Shown here: positions 6,746-16,030 of the stretch, in pieces
Position numbering within the stretch: the stretch's first letter is position 1
Layout of the letters: the number at the start of each line of letters is the position of its first letter
From: CAZSXS01 sp964611385
GTDB lineage: Bacteria; Bacillota; Clostridia; Lachnospirales; CAYPQA01
DNA: 56,063 nt
Reading direction: 5' to 3'
Assembly (NCBI GenBank): GCA_964611385.1
Contig: CAZSXS010000009.1
Span: forward strand, 1-56,063
Program-made: the position numbers and the translations under genes
The notes under the pieces: generated by a model
What the model saw: the letters and a program-made list of their open reading frames with translations, nothing else
The model's database searches: none
What the model was told of the DNA's origin: nothing

Positions 6746-8413
6746 TTATTGAATATAAGCGTTCTGGAATCTTACAAGACCTGAACCTTCAAGGATGATG
6801 CCTTTGACTTCTGGTCTGTGAGCCATTGCACGAACATAGTAGTACAAAGGCATAACGATCATCTCGTCCATCAGCATATCTTCAGCTTGGCGGTAGTATT
6901 CCATCATTTTGCTTACATCGGACTCGCTCTCTGCTTTTTTGATCAATTCGTCATAAGCAGCGTTGCTCCACTTAGCCTCATTGGCGCTCTCCATGTTCTG
7001 TGTTGTGAACAAGCTAAGGGCAGAAGGCTTATATGTAGAGCAGGTGTTTCCGCAGCGGGCAATCTGTGCAAGACCAGCGGCACGCTCAGAAGCAAAAACA
7101 GCGGTTTCCTTGTTTGTCAAGCTGACGTTGATACCAAGATTCTTTCTCCACATTTCCTGAATGGCTTCTGCAACTTTTTTGTTGTTCTCGTTTGTGTTGT
7201 AGAAGATTTCAATCGTTGGGAAGCCCTTACCTTCTGGGTAACCAGCCTTGGCAAGCAGTTCCTTAGCCTTTTCTACGTCGCCCTGAGAGGAGAAGTAGGA
7301 CTTTTGCTCTCTAAAATCCCCGTCGGGAGTGATAACGCCTTTGGGAACAAAGCCGGTAGCAGGAGTTTGCCCGCCCTTAGTAACCTGAGTTACAAGTGTG
7401 TCTCTGTCCACAGCCAAGGCTAAAGCCCAGCGAACATCCTTATTGCTTAAAGCTTTTAAAACTTCTGGATCCTTCACAGTGTTCATGCCGTTTTGGTTAA
7501 AGGCGTAGTACTCAACGGCAGCCCAGTTTGTGATCGAAAGCAAGCCTTCGCTTTTAAGCTTTTCAATTTCTGTTGCTGGAACACCAGTCAGGACATCAAT
7601 TTCCTTATTTTGGAAGCCAGCGTAAGCTGTGTTTGCATCACTTACAAAAACGTAGGTGAGCTTATCAAGCTTAACCTTGTCTGCATCATAGTAGTTCGGA
7701 TTTTTTTCAAAGACCATTTTTTCCTTGGGACTCCAAGAAACCATCTTGAAAGGGCCGTTTCCAACATAGGTTTTGGGGTCTAAAGTATACTCATCCAAAA
7801 CGTTGGTTGCATCAATATGGCTGGGTACTGGACAGAAGTTACCACTACTCATATCTTGCATAAAGAAGGGGTTTGCAGAAGCCATGACAATCTCAAGGGT
7901 CTTTTCGTCGATAGCTTTTACGCTTAATTCCTCGGGCTTCATTTCGCCTGCAAGAATTTCAGACGCATTTTGGATTACATTCAGGCTTGTCGCGGACTTT
8001 GAAGCTTGCCCAGGATCAAGAGCGGTTTGGAAGGAATAAACAAAGTCTTGAGCGATTACAGGCTTTCCATCAGACCATTTGTGGTCGCGGATTTTGATGG
8101 TCAGGGTCTTGTTGTCGTCTGACAAAGTCCAGCTTTCGGCCGCTCCGCCGATCATCTTTCCGTCTGCGTCCGCTTTAAAAAGGGGTTCATAAACCTGCAT
8201 GATAACGGTTCTTTGGTCCAGTCCAGAAGAGTTACGAGGGTCATAGGCGTTTGCGTCGCCTCCGGCATTGTAAACAAGCTCCTGCTTTGGTGCAGTGGCT
8301 GTGGCAGTGGTTCCACCCTGGCTTGTACTGGGCGATGGGCTTGGACTTGCCGAACAAGCGGTAAACAACATCGTTAGGGCTACAAGGCAAGTTGAAATTG
8401 ATGCTTTTTTCAT
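6746..8413 (-). CDS. Oligopeptide/oligosaccharide ABC transporter substrate-binding lipoprotein (SBP family 5)
   Basis: This 555-residue protein starts with a lipoprotein signal (MKKASISTCLVALTMLFTAC), a Ser/Pro-rich linker and then a family 5 extracellular binding fold (LVYNAGGDANAYDPR, EPLFKADADGKM and the NGPFKMVSW segment). It binds the substrate outside the cell and delivers it to the OppBCDF membrane complex. It is the last gene of the minus-strand cluster, separated from oppF by about 280 bases that contain a hairpin and one dispersed repeat, so it may be expressed at a different level. AGGAGG precedes the start at 8413. Peptide or oligosaccharide binding cannot be decided from sequence; the linked GH106-like enzyme favours a sugar. 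Confidence 0.9.
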   Translation of the reverse strand: MKKASISTCLVALTMLFTACSASPSPSPSTSQGGTTATATAPKQELVYNAGGDANAYDPRNSSGLDQRTVIMQVYEPLFKADADGKMIGGAAESWTLSDDNKTLTIKIRDHKWSDGKPVIAQDFVYSFQTALDPGQASKSATSLNVIQNASEILAGEMKPEELSVKAIDEKTLEIVMASANPFFMQDMSSGNFCPVPSHIDATNVLDEYTLDPKTYVGNGPFKMVSWSPKEKMVFEKNPNYYDADKVKLDKLTYVFVSDANTAYAGFQNKEIDVLTGVPATEIEKLKSEGLLSITNWAAVEYYAFNQNGMNTVKDPEVLKALSNKDVRWALALAVDRDTLVTQVTKGGQTPATGFVPKGVITPDGDFREQKSYFSSQGDVEKAKELLAKAGYPEGKGFPTIEIFYNTNENNKKVAEAIQEMWRKNLGINVSLTNKETAVFASERAAGLAQIARCGNTCSTYKPSALSLFTTQNMESANEAKWSNAAYDELIKKAESESDVSKMMEYYRQAEDMLMDEMIVMPLYYYVRAMAHRPEVKGIILEGSGLVRFQNAYIQ

Positions 8414-8440
8414 TTTTTTTCCTCCTAGTGAATTTATTTT

Positions 8441-8480
8441 TTCTCAGTCACGTTGAGCTTTGCAAAGCTGCTGCGTAGAA
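8441..8480 (+). repeat. Dispersed intergenic repeat copy
   Basis: TCTCAGTCACGTTGAGCTTT then GCAAAGCTGCTG matches the dispersed repeat, with divergence in the right third. It lies in the leader of the binding-protein gene. Confidence 0.65.
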
Positions 8481-8557
8481 TTAAATTGAACTGGGTTGAA
8501 CAAAGGCGGCTTAGCAAGGGTTTAGGCGACTGGGTATAAGAACAGTAGTATTTTATA

Positions 8558-8621
8558 GGGGTCTTTCAAAATATATGTGGGATTGATACAGCCCTCAACG
8601 TCCGGCTTTTTTGAAAGACCC
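8558..8621 (-). other. Long-loop hairpin between oppF and the binding-protein gene
   Basis: The 13-base arms GGGTCTTTCAAAA (8558-8570) and TTTTGAAAGACCC (8609-8621) are exact complements with a 38-base loop. There is no strong T-tract after either arm. It may attenuate read-through from oppF or stabilise the upstream mRNA. The loop side contains a 16-mer that recurs inverted at 49769-49784. Confidence 0.5.
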
Positions 8622-8692
8622 TTTTATGGTACCACTGGGTTCTCTAAATTAGCCTGGTTTTTGTGTGCTCTACTCTATACTCAGGGTTCTCC

Positions 8693-9667
8693 TTAGTGCA
8701 AATGACAAGCGCAGAAATGGTCGGGTGCGATTTCCTTAAGCTCGGGCGTCGTGTCCTCGCAGACCTGCTTTTTGTAGCGGCAGCGCTTCCGGAAACGGCA
8801 ACCCACTGGAATGTCAATGGGGCTTGGCACGTCGCCTTCAAGGGTAATCTGCTCTCTTGCATGGCTTGCGTCAGGGTCGGGAATGGGCACAGAGGAGAGG
8901 AGGGCTTGGGTGTAGGGATGCTGAGAGTTTTTGTAGATGTCGTTTGAGGAGGCTAGCTCCACCAATTTCCCCAGGTACATAACCCCTATTCTGTTCGAAA
9001 TATGTTTAACCATACAAATATCATGCGCGATAAAAAGGTACGTAAGGCCAAGCTCACTCTGGAAATCCTCAAGCATGTTGACAATCTGGGCTTGGATGGA
9101 CACATCCAGTGCCGAAATCGGCTCATCGCAGATGATAAACTCTGGGTTCATAGCCAAGGCACGGGCTATCCCTATTCTTTGCCTCTGCCCCCCCGAAAAC
9201 TCATGTGGGAATCGGTTTCCATGCTCGCTGTTCAGACCGACTCGACGTAAGAGGTTGTTGACGGTTTCATTAACCTCAGCTCTGCTTTTTCGGCCTTGTA
9301 TCTCCATGCCTTCGCTGATGATCTCCCGACAAAGCATACGGGGGTTAATGCTTGCATAGGGGTCTTGAAATATCATTTGCATTTTACGCCTGTAGGCAAG
9401 CATGTCTTTTTTGGAAAGGCCGGATATATCTTGCCCGCCGTAAAGTATGTTCCCGGACGTGGGCTCGTAAAGCTTAATGATGGTACGCCCGCAAGTTGTC
9501 TTCCCGCAGCCGGACTCGCCTACTAGCCCTAGTGTTTCGCCCTTCTTGATCCCAAAGGATACGCCGTCAACAGCCATGACGTTGCTTTTTTTCTTGGAAA
9601 AAAGGCTTCCGGTGTTGATGGGAAAATATTTTTTTAGGTTCTTGATTTCAATTAAATATTTGTCCAC
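8693..9667 (-). CDS. oppF: Opp-type ABC transporter ATP-binding protein OppF
   Basis: This 324-residue ATPase has Walker A GESGCGKT (about residues 51-58), the signature SGGQRQR and Walker B FIICDEP, followed by the carboxyl oligopeptide/dipeptide transporter extension with a cysteine cluster (CRFRKRCRYKKQVC). It forms the heterodimeric motor with OppD, energising uptake through OppB/OppC. Its start overlaps the end of oppD by 16 bases, indicating translational coupling. The family is firm; the F/D designation is by order and by signature motif. Confidence 0.9.
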   Translation of the reverse strand: MDKYLIEIKNLKKYFPINTGSLFSKKKSNVMAVDGVSFGIKKGETLGLVGESGCGKTTCGRTIIKLYEPTSGNILYGGQDISGLSKKDMLAYRRKMQMIFQDPYASINPRMLCREIISEGMEIQGRKSRAEVNETVNNLLRRVGLNSEHGNRFPHEFSGGQRQRIGIARALAMNPEFIICDEPISALDVSIQAQIVNMLEDFQSELGLTYLFIAHDICMVKHISNRIGVMYLGKLVELASSNDIYKNSQHPYTQALLSSVPIPDPDASHAREQITLEGDVPSPIDIPVGCRFRKRCRYKKQVCEDTTPELKEIAPDHFCACHLH

Positions 9668-10650
9668 GGAAGCACCCCCTTAAAATGTTCATGATATAAA
9701 AAGCAAGCGCATTTATGCCCTTCGCCAACAACATAGTAGGGCGGCATTTGCTCGTCGCAAACCTTCAAGGCATGGCTACATCTAGCGCAGAAGGGGCAGC
9801 CCTTTGGCGGTGCAATCAAATCTGGTGGTTGACCTTCAATCGGTGTAAGCCTTGTGGGGATTTCCTCTAGGGGGTTCGGAACGCTTTTAATAAGGCCTCT
9901 TGTATAAGGGTGAGCGGGCTTTGCGTATAAGTCCTTGGTGGAAGCACTTTCCACAACAAGCCCACCGTACATGACGTAAACCCGCTTTGTTATATCCGCA
10001 ACCACACCCAAGTCATGGGTGATAAGGATAATCGCTGTTCCCAGCTTTATGTTTAAGTCTTTTAAGATGGTCAGAATCTGAGCTTGGATCGTAACGTCAA
10101 GGGCCGTTGTAGGTTCATCCGCAATCAAAAGGGAAGGCTCCGTAACCAGTGCCATAGCGATCATTACACGCTGCCGCATACCGCCGGAAAATTCATGAGG
10201 GTATTGTTTCATGCGCCGCTCCGGTTCTGGGATACCAACCGTGCGGAGCATTTCAATCGCACGTTTGTCGGCCTCAGCCTTGCTTAATTTTTTATGGATC
10301 TTAAGGTGGTCTGTCATTTGGTCGCCAACGGTGAAAACGGGGTTAAGGCTGGTCATGGGGTCTTGGAAGATCATAGCGATTTCGTTTCCCCTAATTTTCA
10401 CCATTTGCTTTTCGCTCATCTTTAAAAGGTCACGTCCATTTAAAATAACCTCGCCTGACTTCACCTTTCCACTGTCTGCCAGCAATCCCATCGCGGACAT
10501 CATGGTTACAGACTTCCCGCAGCCGGATTCTCCAACAACACCAATGGTTTCGCCCTCATCCACATAGAGGCTGACGCCGCGAACACTTTTAACCTCACCA
10601 ACATGGGTAAAGAAAGAGGTTTGTACTTCTTTTATTTCTAAAACACTCAT
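9652..10650 (-). CDS. oppD: Opp-type ABC transporter ATP-binding protein OppD
   Basis: This 332-residue ATPase has Walker A GESGCGKS, the signature SGGMRQR, Walker B LLIADEPTTALD and the H-loop ILITHD. The carboxyl extension with CPFCARCSHALKVC is typical of OppD/DppD subunits. It is the partner of OppF in the same transporter, 9 bases downstream of oppC. Nothing unusual is seen. Confidence 0.9.
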   Translation of the reverse strand: MSVLEIKEVQTSFFTHVGEVKSVRGVSLYVDEGETIGVVGESGCGKSVTMMSAMGLLADSGKVKSGEVILNGRDLLKMSEKQMVKIRGNEIAMIFQDPMTSLNPVFTVGDQMTDHLKIHKKLSKAEADKRAIEMLRTVGIPEPERRMKQYPHEFSGGMRQRVMIAMALVTEPSLLIADEPTTALDVTIQAQILTILKDLNIKLGTAIILITHDLGVVADITKRVYVMYGGLVVESASTKDLYAKPAHPYTRGLIKSVPNPLEEIPTRLTPIEGQPPDLIAPPKGCPFCARCSHALKVCDEQMPPYYVVGEGHKCACFLYHEHFKGVLPWTNI

Positions 10651-10659
10651 AATCCGCCT

Positions 10660-11583
10660 CTACTTTCTCATTTTTGGGTCTAAGCTGTCTCTCAGACCGT
10701 CGCCAAGGTAATTGAAAGATAAAATCGTAAACATGATCGCCAGTGAAGGGAACAAAAGCTGTGTCGGATAGGTCTGGAAAGTGGTAACAGCCTCGGAGGA
10801 CAAAACGCCCCAAGAAGCCATAGGAGCAGAAACGCCCAAGCCAAGGAAAGACAAAAAGGCTTCATTAAAGATTGCGTTGGGAATGGTAAAGGTGAGGTTG
10901 ACGAGAATGATTCCGATTGCGTTTGGAACCAGGTGCCGAAGGAGGATGTTTTTGTTTGAAATCCCCATAACCCTAGCGGCAAGCACAAATTCCTGCTCAC
11001 GAAGTCGAAGCACCTCACCGCGAACCATACGCGCCATACCAATCCAGGCCGTGAAGCTCATAGCAAGCACAATGGACAAAAGTCCCGGCCCCAGCAACAC
11101 CATCAAAAGGATCAGCACAAGCATATTGGGCACGCCGTTCAGAACCTCAAGAACACGCATCATGATAACGTCAACACGGCCTCCGGCAAAGCCGGCAATG
11201 CCGCCATAAAGAATGCCAATAAAAATAGTAAAGAAGGCAGCCGCAAAGCCAACCATTAGAGAAATTCTAGCGCCATAAAGCACACGCGTAAGAATGTCAC
11301 GTCCAAAGTGATCCAGTCCGAAGGGGTGAGCAAAGCTGGGAAGCTCATTCACTCTTAGTAGGTCTTGTTCGTAGTATTCATAAGGGGTCAGTAACGGGGC
11401 AAAGATGGCACAAAGAATCAGGATTCCGATAAAAATAAGCCCAGCCATAGAAGCCTTATTTTTCTTAAAACGCCTCCAAGCATCTCGCCAATAGGAAACG
11501 GAAGGGCGTACAATCTCGTTTAGTTTGTTTGGGTTTTTAGGAAGCGGCTCAAACATCCCCGTAGCAATAGTATTCAGCTCCAA
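10660..11583 (-). CDS. oppC: Opp-type ABC transporter permease OppC
   Basis: This inner-membrane permease has an amino-terminal OppC_N segment (RRFKKNKASMAGLIFIG), five to six hydrophobic helices and the EAA-like loop (AARVMGISNKNILLRH) that contacts the ATPases. A longer frame runs to 11646 but overlaps oppB. The TTG at 11583 is preceded by AAAGGAGG at ideal spacing, so it is taken as the start, giving 307 residues. It pairs with OppB to form the channel. Confidence 0.9.
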   Translation of the reverse strand: MELNTIATGMFEPLPKNPNKLNEIVRPSVSYWRDAWRRFKKNKASMAGLIFIGILILCAIFAPLLTPYEYYEQDLLRVNELPSFAHPFGLDHFGRDILTRVLYGARISLMVGFAAAFFTIFIGILYGGIAGFAGGRVDVIMMRVLEVLNGVPNMLVLILLMVLLGPGLLSIVLAMSFTAWIGMARMVRGEVLRLREQEFVLAARVMGISNKNILLRHLVPNAIGIILVNLTFTIPNAIFNEAFLSFLGLGVSAPMASWGVLSSEAVTTFQTYPTQLLFPSLAIMFTILSFNYLGDGLRDSLDPKMRK

Positions 11584-11596
11584 GAGTATTCCTCCT

Positions 11597-12595
11597 TTAC
11601 TTGGAAAATTTAATCCTTGGATCAAGGAAAGCGTAAACGATGTCAACTAGTAGGTAGGTTGCAACCAGTATCATGCTGTAGAAGGTGGTAAGTCCCAGGA
11701 TCATGGGGTAATCTCGGTTGGATATCGCAGAAATCATTTCGCCACCGATGCCAGGTATGGCAAAGATTTTTTCTATAACCATGGAGCCGCCCGTTAACAT
11801 GCCCACAACCAGGGGGCCGACGAAGGTGAAAATCGGGAGCATGGCATTTTTAAGGGCGTGCTTGTAAATCACGATTCTGTTGGGCAGACCTTTGGCTTTA
11901 GCGGTTCTAATGTAGTCCTGTCTGACCACATCCAGCATAGAACTGCGGGAAAGCCTTGTAAGATAGGCAATGGGGCCGCCTGTCATGGCAATTACGGGCA
12001 ATATGTAATGGGCCGGGGTCTCAAGCCGCATAAAGGGAAGCCCCTTGATCATGGTGTTTACATTAATGGGGCCGAGGCTAAATTTGATCGGCCCTATAGC
12101 CGATCCCAAGCGTTGCAGCTGCAAGCCAAAGACGTAAATCAGCAAGGTTGACAGCACAAAGCTTGGGATGGTGATGATAATGGGTGTAAGCACCTTGATG
12201 GTTCTGTCCTGCCACTTGCCCTGATTCAGTGCAGCGTAAATTCCGGCGAAGCAGCCAAAAATCAACACGATCACAACCGCACAGGCACCCAGCCTAGAAG
12301 AAACAGGAAGCGAGCGGGAAATGATCGAATTAACTGTCCTTGGTTTGTGAGAAATAGAAACACCCAGTTCCCCCTTAAAGAGGTTGCCCCAAAACTTGAC
12401 ATACTGAACGCCAAGCGGCTCATCAAGACCAAAGCTGGTAATCAGGTTTTGCTTTACTTGCGGGGAATAGATTTCAAGGCCGGTTGGGTCGAAGGGGCCG
12501 CCGGGTATGGAGTGCATTAGATAGAACGTAATGGTAACGATTACAACCAGTGACATAATACACATTAAAAGTCTGCCAAAAATATATTTTACCAT
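11597..12595 (-). CDS. oppB: Opp-type ABC transporter permease OppB
   Basis: This 332-residue permease of the binding-protein-dependent family starts MVKYIFGRLLMCIMSLVVIV, a typical OppB/DppB first helix, followed by an extracellular loop and five more helices. The EAA-like loop TAKAKGLPNRIVIYKHALKN is clear. The gene begins only 4 bases after the glycosidase stop codon, so enzyme and transporter are co-transcribed. The substrate is not determined. Confidence 0.9.
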   Translation of the reverse strand: MVKYIFGRLLMCIMSLVVIVTITFYLMHSIPGGPFDPTGLEIYSPQVKQNLITSFGLDEPLGVQYVKFWGNLFKGELGVSISHKPRTVNSIISRSLPVSSRLGACAVVIVLIFGCFAGIYAALNQGKWQDRTIKVLTPIIITIPSFVLSTLLIYVFGLQLQRLGSAIGPIKFSLGPINVNTMIKGLPFMRLETPAHYILPVIAMTGGPIAYLTRLSRSSMLDVVRQDYIRTAKAKGLPNRIVIYKHALKNAMLPIFTFVGPLVVGMLTGGSMVIEKIFAIPGIGGEMISAISNRDYPMILGLTTFYSMILVATYLLVDIVYAFLDPRIKFSK

Positions 12596-12599
12596 TTTC

Positions 12600-15317
12600 C
12601 TATTCTCCTTTCTTCAACAAAGTGACTCTGCCGCAAAGTCCGGAGGGAGAAAGTGTACCCATACTCCGTTCTCTATGACCGTAAAGCCTCCTTTTACGAG
12701 TATCGTTAATGATCTTAGAAAAATAAGGATAGCCGTCGATTACGCCGTCCTCAATGATACCTTCCTCCCTGTCGGGATTTAAAAAGTCGTTTATCCAGGT
12801 GTTTACAACTCGGATGGAGATTTCGTTTTTACCCTCTTGGACGTAGTCGCTGATGTCCAGTTCCAAGGGCGAACGCCAAATGTCCCCGGCAATACTTCCG
12901 TTTAAGGTAACCTGGGCGCAGCAGTGCAGCTCTTCAAGTTTCAAAATAAGACCTTTAAGTCCTTCTGGATTCCCATTAAGCTCAAAAACGGAGTTGTAAA
13001 CCCCTTCGCCGCAGTAGTATTTCGTCTTTTCAAAGCCCTCCCAGCAAAGGGGATGTGCTTCACTTTCAAAGACAAATTCTCCATTTATGCGAAGGCTCCA
13101 GCCCTCAAGCTCCATCACTTCCTTCAAAACAGGCTGCTTCACAGCTTGCAGCGGCTTTTCCCCAAACACAAGCATAATGGACATGTTCGGCCTAAAGGCA
13201 AGCGAAAGCTCAAGGCGACCGTTAGCAAAACGGTAAACCTCCGGCAGAATTTCACAATCATTCGTAAGCTCTGTGATAGTAAAATCCTCAGAAAAGCTGG
13301 GCAGGCTGAATCTAGCACGAAGCTCTTTATTCGTAATATTGGCAATGAAATAAGTAAGCTTGCCGTCAATGTTTCTGACGATGTAGCCCAGATCGTTTTC
13401 TGTTTTGAGTAAAGGCATAGACATTTCATCAAGAAGCTTTAGCAAGCCTTCGCCTCTGTCCTCGCAAAATGCAGCTCTGCCCTTGCCAGTGTTTCCTTGA
13501 TCAAAGAGTCCGTGGAAGATTTCGGAAAGCACAGTCTCGTCCTCAGTCCTGTGCAAATAGCCCGTTGCTTTCAGAGGCAAGCATTCAGAGCAAATAAGCG
13601 TTCCGCCGCCCTCAACAAAAGCCCTTAGTCTTTCCGCTACAGGAACGGTAACTCTCTTGATTCCGATTAAAACGATTACCTTAAATTGGCTTCCATTGAT
13701 CGTAAGACCGTTCCCGCTAATCTCACCTATGTCGGTAATGGCTTCGTCGTTCAGATAAGTAAACCAATGACCCGCGTTTTGAATCTTATTTACGGTTTCC
13801 CGCCCTAAATACTCCTCGATTTTCATAGCCATATGTAGCTCAGACATAGGCGTGTCTGCCCAAATATCCGGCTGCGGCAGATAGACCCCAATCTCTGAAA
13901 CAACAGGGCCAGCCTGCATAAGGGAGGAAATTTTGTGTATGTATTTGGAAACGTGCGGATAGAATTCCCACCAGGTATTATTCATAGAAATCATGGTTGA
14001 AGCATAGAAAGCCCAGCCGGGTTTTCCGGCGGATTCGGGGGAGTACGCCCACCCATGGTTAATGATGTGATTGATGCCATCGGTAAAAATCCCGTCTGCC
14101 GAGCGTTTGATCATCTCAGGGGTTACCAGAAAGCGAGGCATTCTTAACCAGGTAAAGCTTTCGTTGGAAACGATGGGTCTATTGTAGACAACGCCTGCGG
14201 CTTGGGCAAGCCTTCTGTGAATTGTATTCAAAAAGGTGCAGTCATGTTCACCAAAGGTTTCCCCCTCAGGGATATGAGAAACGCCGTAGGCCTTCAAGAT
14301 GTCTGCCCAGGTTCCGTGGGCTTGAACCCTTGCCTGAACGCCCCACTTTTCGCAGTGCTGAGTAAAGTTTTCGAAGAAGCCTTCTATGGTAAGCTCGCTG
14401 AAGGTTTTGAAATAATCATATCGAATGTAGCCTGTGATGTCTAAGCCTTCCTCCTCACCCATCTCTGCCCAAAGTGCGGGCATAAAGGGCGAAAGCTCAT
14501 AACCCCGGCGCTTTTTAAATTCGGATAGCATGATGCCTGTCCAGTTGTTTGCACCAAGCTCAATGGAGTCGCAAAAAAAGCTGCGAAATTTATTATTCCC
14601 TAGCCGTTTTACCAGCTCGTCGCCCATGATCTTAAAATACATATCCGAAATATCCTTCCGGCAATGATCAATGGCATAGCCGTTCATATTTCCAGTTGGG
14701 ATCCCCACAGGCTGACGATACTTTGAAACTACAAAGGTATATATTTTATAATTCCCCTTGGGTATAGAAACCTTGTTCAGCTTTTTACCCCATTCCCAGG
14801 AATAAATCCAGGTTGACGAAACCCTTTCGGTTATGTCCTTTGCTGTTTCAGCCAGCATAACCCCATCCTTGATTTCAACCATCACAACCCGTTCTATTCT
14901 TCCGGCAAGCACACAGGTATAGTCGTAAGAAAATTCCGTGGGGCCTTTCACGTCATGGGAATAAGGAATAAGGATTTCCGGAGCCTCATCCATGTTTACA
15001 AAGGAGCCGCCAAAGGGCCAGCCGGAACCAAGGGTAAAGTCAACCTCAATGTTCAACGATCCAGCCTTTTCAAGGGTATAGTTCATCATTTCAAAAAACT
15101 CTGGGGAGTAAAAATCAATGTGCTTAATACCGTCCTCGGGTTTATCTTCCGAAAGGGGGTAAAGAATTTGCAACTCAACCCCGCCGATTCCGGCCTCTTT
15201 CATGGCTTCAAGCTGGCGGTCAATATCGTGTTTAGTAACGCTACACCCAAACCACCACCACCTTGTAAAGCCAGCAGCCTGCTGCTTAGGCTTCTTGATG
15301 TAATCAATAACCGCCAA
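12600..15317 (-). CDS. GH106-like glycoside hydrolase (alpha-L-rhamnosidase type)
   Basis: This protein of about 905 residues begins with the hallmark region of GH106-type enzymes: FTRWWWFG, RQLEAMKEAGIGGVELQ and FTLGSGWPFGG. A long catalytic barrel region (IPEGETFG, IINHGWAYSPES), a beta-sandwich and a galactose-binding-like domain (ELDISDYVQEGKNEISIRV) follow. Family members release terminal rhamnose or related sugars from plant or microbial polysaccharides. No signal peptide is seen, so it acts in the cytoplasm on imported oligosaccharide, consistent with co-transcription with oppBCDF. The frame is open to 15374; the TTG at 15317 is preferred because GGAG lies 8 bases upstream. Family from memory; substrate inferred. 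Confidence 0.75.
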   Translation of the reverse strand: MAVIDYIKKPKQQAAGFTRWWWFGCSVTKHDIDRQLEAMKEAGIGGVELQILYPLSEDKPEDGIKHIDFYSPEFFEMMNYTLEKAGSLNIEVDFTLGSGWPFGGSFVNMDEAPEILIPYSHDVKGPTEFSYDYTCVLAGRIERVVMVEIKDGVMLAETAKDITERVSSTWIYSWEWGKKLNKVSIPKGNYKIYTFVVSKYRQPVGIPTGNMNGYAIDHCRKDISDMYFKIMGDELVKRLGNNKFRSFFCDSIELGANNWTGIMLSEFKKRRGYELSPFMPALWAEMGEEEGLDITGYIRYDYFKTFSELTIEGFFENFTQHCEKWGVQARVQAHGTWADILKAYGVSHIPEGETFGEHDCTFLNTIHRRLAQAAGVVYNRPIVSNESFTWLRMPRFLVTPEMIKRSADGIFTDGINHIINHGWAYSPESAGKPGWAFYASTMISMNNTWWEFYPHVSKYIHKISSLMQAGPVVSEIGVYLPQPDIWADTPMSELHMAMKIEEYLGRETVNKIQNAGHWFTYLNDEAITDIGEISGNGLTINGSQFKVIVLIGIKRVTVPVAERLRAFVEGGGTLICSECLPLKATGYLHRTEDETVLSEIFHGLFDQGNTGKGRAAFCEDRGEGLLKLLDEMSMPLLKTENDLGYIVRNIDGKLTYFIANITNKELRARFSLPSFSEDFTITELTNDCEILPEVYRFANGRLELSLAFRPNMSIMLVFGEKPLQAVKQPVLKEVMELEGWSLRINGEFVFESEAHPLCWEGFEKTKYYCGEGVYNSVFELNGNPEGLKGLILKLEELHCCAQVTLNGSIAGDIWRSPLELDISDYVQEGKNEISIRVVNTWINDFLNPDREEGIIEDGVIDGYPYFSKIINDTRKRRLYGHRERSMGTLSPSGLCGRVTLLKKGE

Positions 15318-15435
15318 AAATACCACTCCAGACATTATGAATTTCAAATAGTGCAAAAAGCGTGAAAAATACAAATAGATTTTACCATATCAAACCCCTA
15401 TATGCAACATAAAAACAGTTTCCAATTATTTAAAA

Positions 15436-15482
15436 AACCCCCTCTATAAGTTATATCAAAAATGAATAACATTGAGGGGGTT
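15436..15482 (-). terminator. Intrinsic terminator of trxA
   Basis: The arms AACCCCCTC (15436-15444) and GAGGGGGTT (15474-15482) pair, with additional short pairing in the long loop. On the minus strand a run of T follows the hairpin, just after the end of trxA. Confidence 0.6.
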
Positions 15483-15506
15483 ATACACAATTTACATGAT
15501 TATATC

Positions 15507-15818
15507 CTAAACATTCAGCATCTGCATAATAACAGCCTTGGGCCTGGCACCGACAGCGCTTTGCACAACCTTACCGTTCTTAACAACGGCAAGCGTAGGA
15601 ATACTCATCACACCGAACTTTTGTGCCAACTCAAGCTGCTCGTCTATATTAATTTTGCCAACCTTAGCGCTTTTGACCTCACTGGCGATCTCGTCCACCA
15701 AGGGCGAAACCATTCTACAGGGGCCACACCAAGGCGCCCAGAAATCCAGCAACACTGGCTTATCCGATTTTAAAACTTCTGCTTCAAAGTTATCTTTTGT
15801 AATTGTTAATACTGACAT
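15507..15818 (-). CDS. trxA: Thioredoxin
   Basis: This 103-residue cytoplasmic thioredoxin has the classical active site WCGPC (C31, C34), the buried Asp region (LLDFWAPW) and the cis-proline loop MSIPTL. It is full length for the family and has AAAGGAGC before the start. It is monocistronic, with its own terminator. It reduces protein disulfides and could supply electrons to the CcdA protein encoded elsewhere in the window. Confidence 0.95.
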   Translation of the reverse strand: MSVLTITKDNFEAEVLKSDKPVLLDFWAPWCGPCRMVSPLVDEIASEVKSAKVGKINIDEQLELAQKFGVMSIPTLAVVKNGKVVQSAVGARPKAVIMQMLNV

Positions 15819-15908
15819 TGTAATTGCTCCTTTTTAATTTTGATCTGTACTATAGTATACCTTATCCCATCCAATGGTTCTGTAACTCAGTCACAAAGCT
15901 GATTTATC

Positions 15909-15955
15909 TTACTCAGTCACGTTCAGCTTTGTAAAGCCGTCGCTCAAAACAATAG
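15909..15955 (+). repeat. Dispersed intergenic repeat, near-consensus copy
   Basis: The sequence begins TTACTCAGTCACGTTCAGCT, continues TTGTAAAGCCGTCGCTC and ends AAAACAATAG. Together with the copies at 3806 and 30723 it defines the consensus. It lies between trxA and the rsfS terminator, outside any gene. Confidence 0.75.
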
Positions 15956-15986
15956 AAAAAGACCACCCCCTTGAAAGGATGGTCTT
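15956..15986 (-). terminator. Intrinsic terminator of the nadD-rsfS unit
   Basis: AAGACCACCCCC pairs with GGATGGTCTT across a short loop. On the minus strand the hairpin is followed by TTTTT. It ends the unit containing rsfS and directly adjoins a dispersed repeat copy. Confidence 0.75.
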
Positions 15987-16030
15987 CAAACGCTCTTCGA
16001 TATTCCGAAAAGAGACGAAACCGTCTAACG

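Noticed and set aside
8673..8692. Possible further repeat copy (TATACTCAGGG) before the oppF stop
   Set aside because: Only nine bases match the consensus, with no core palindrome.
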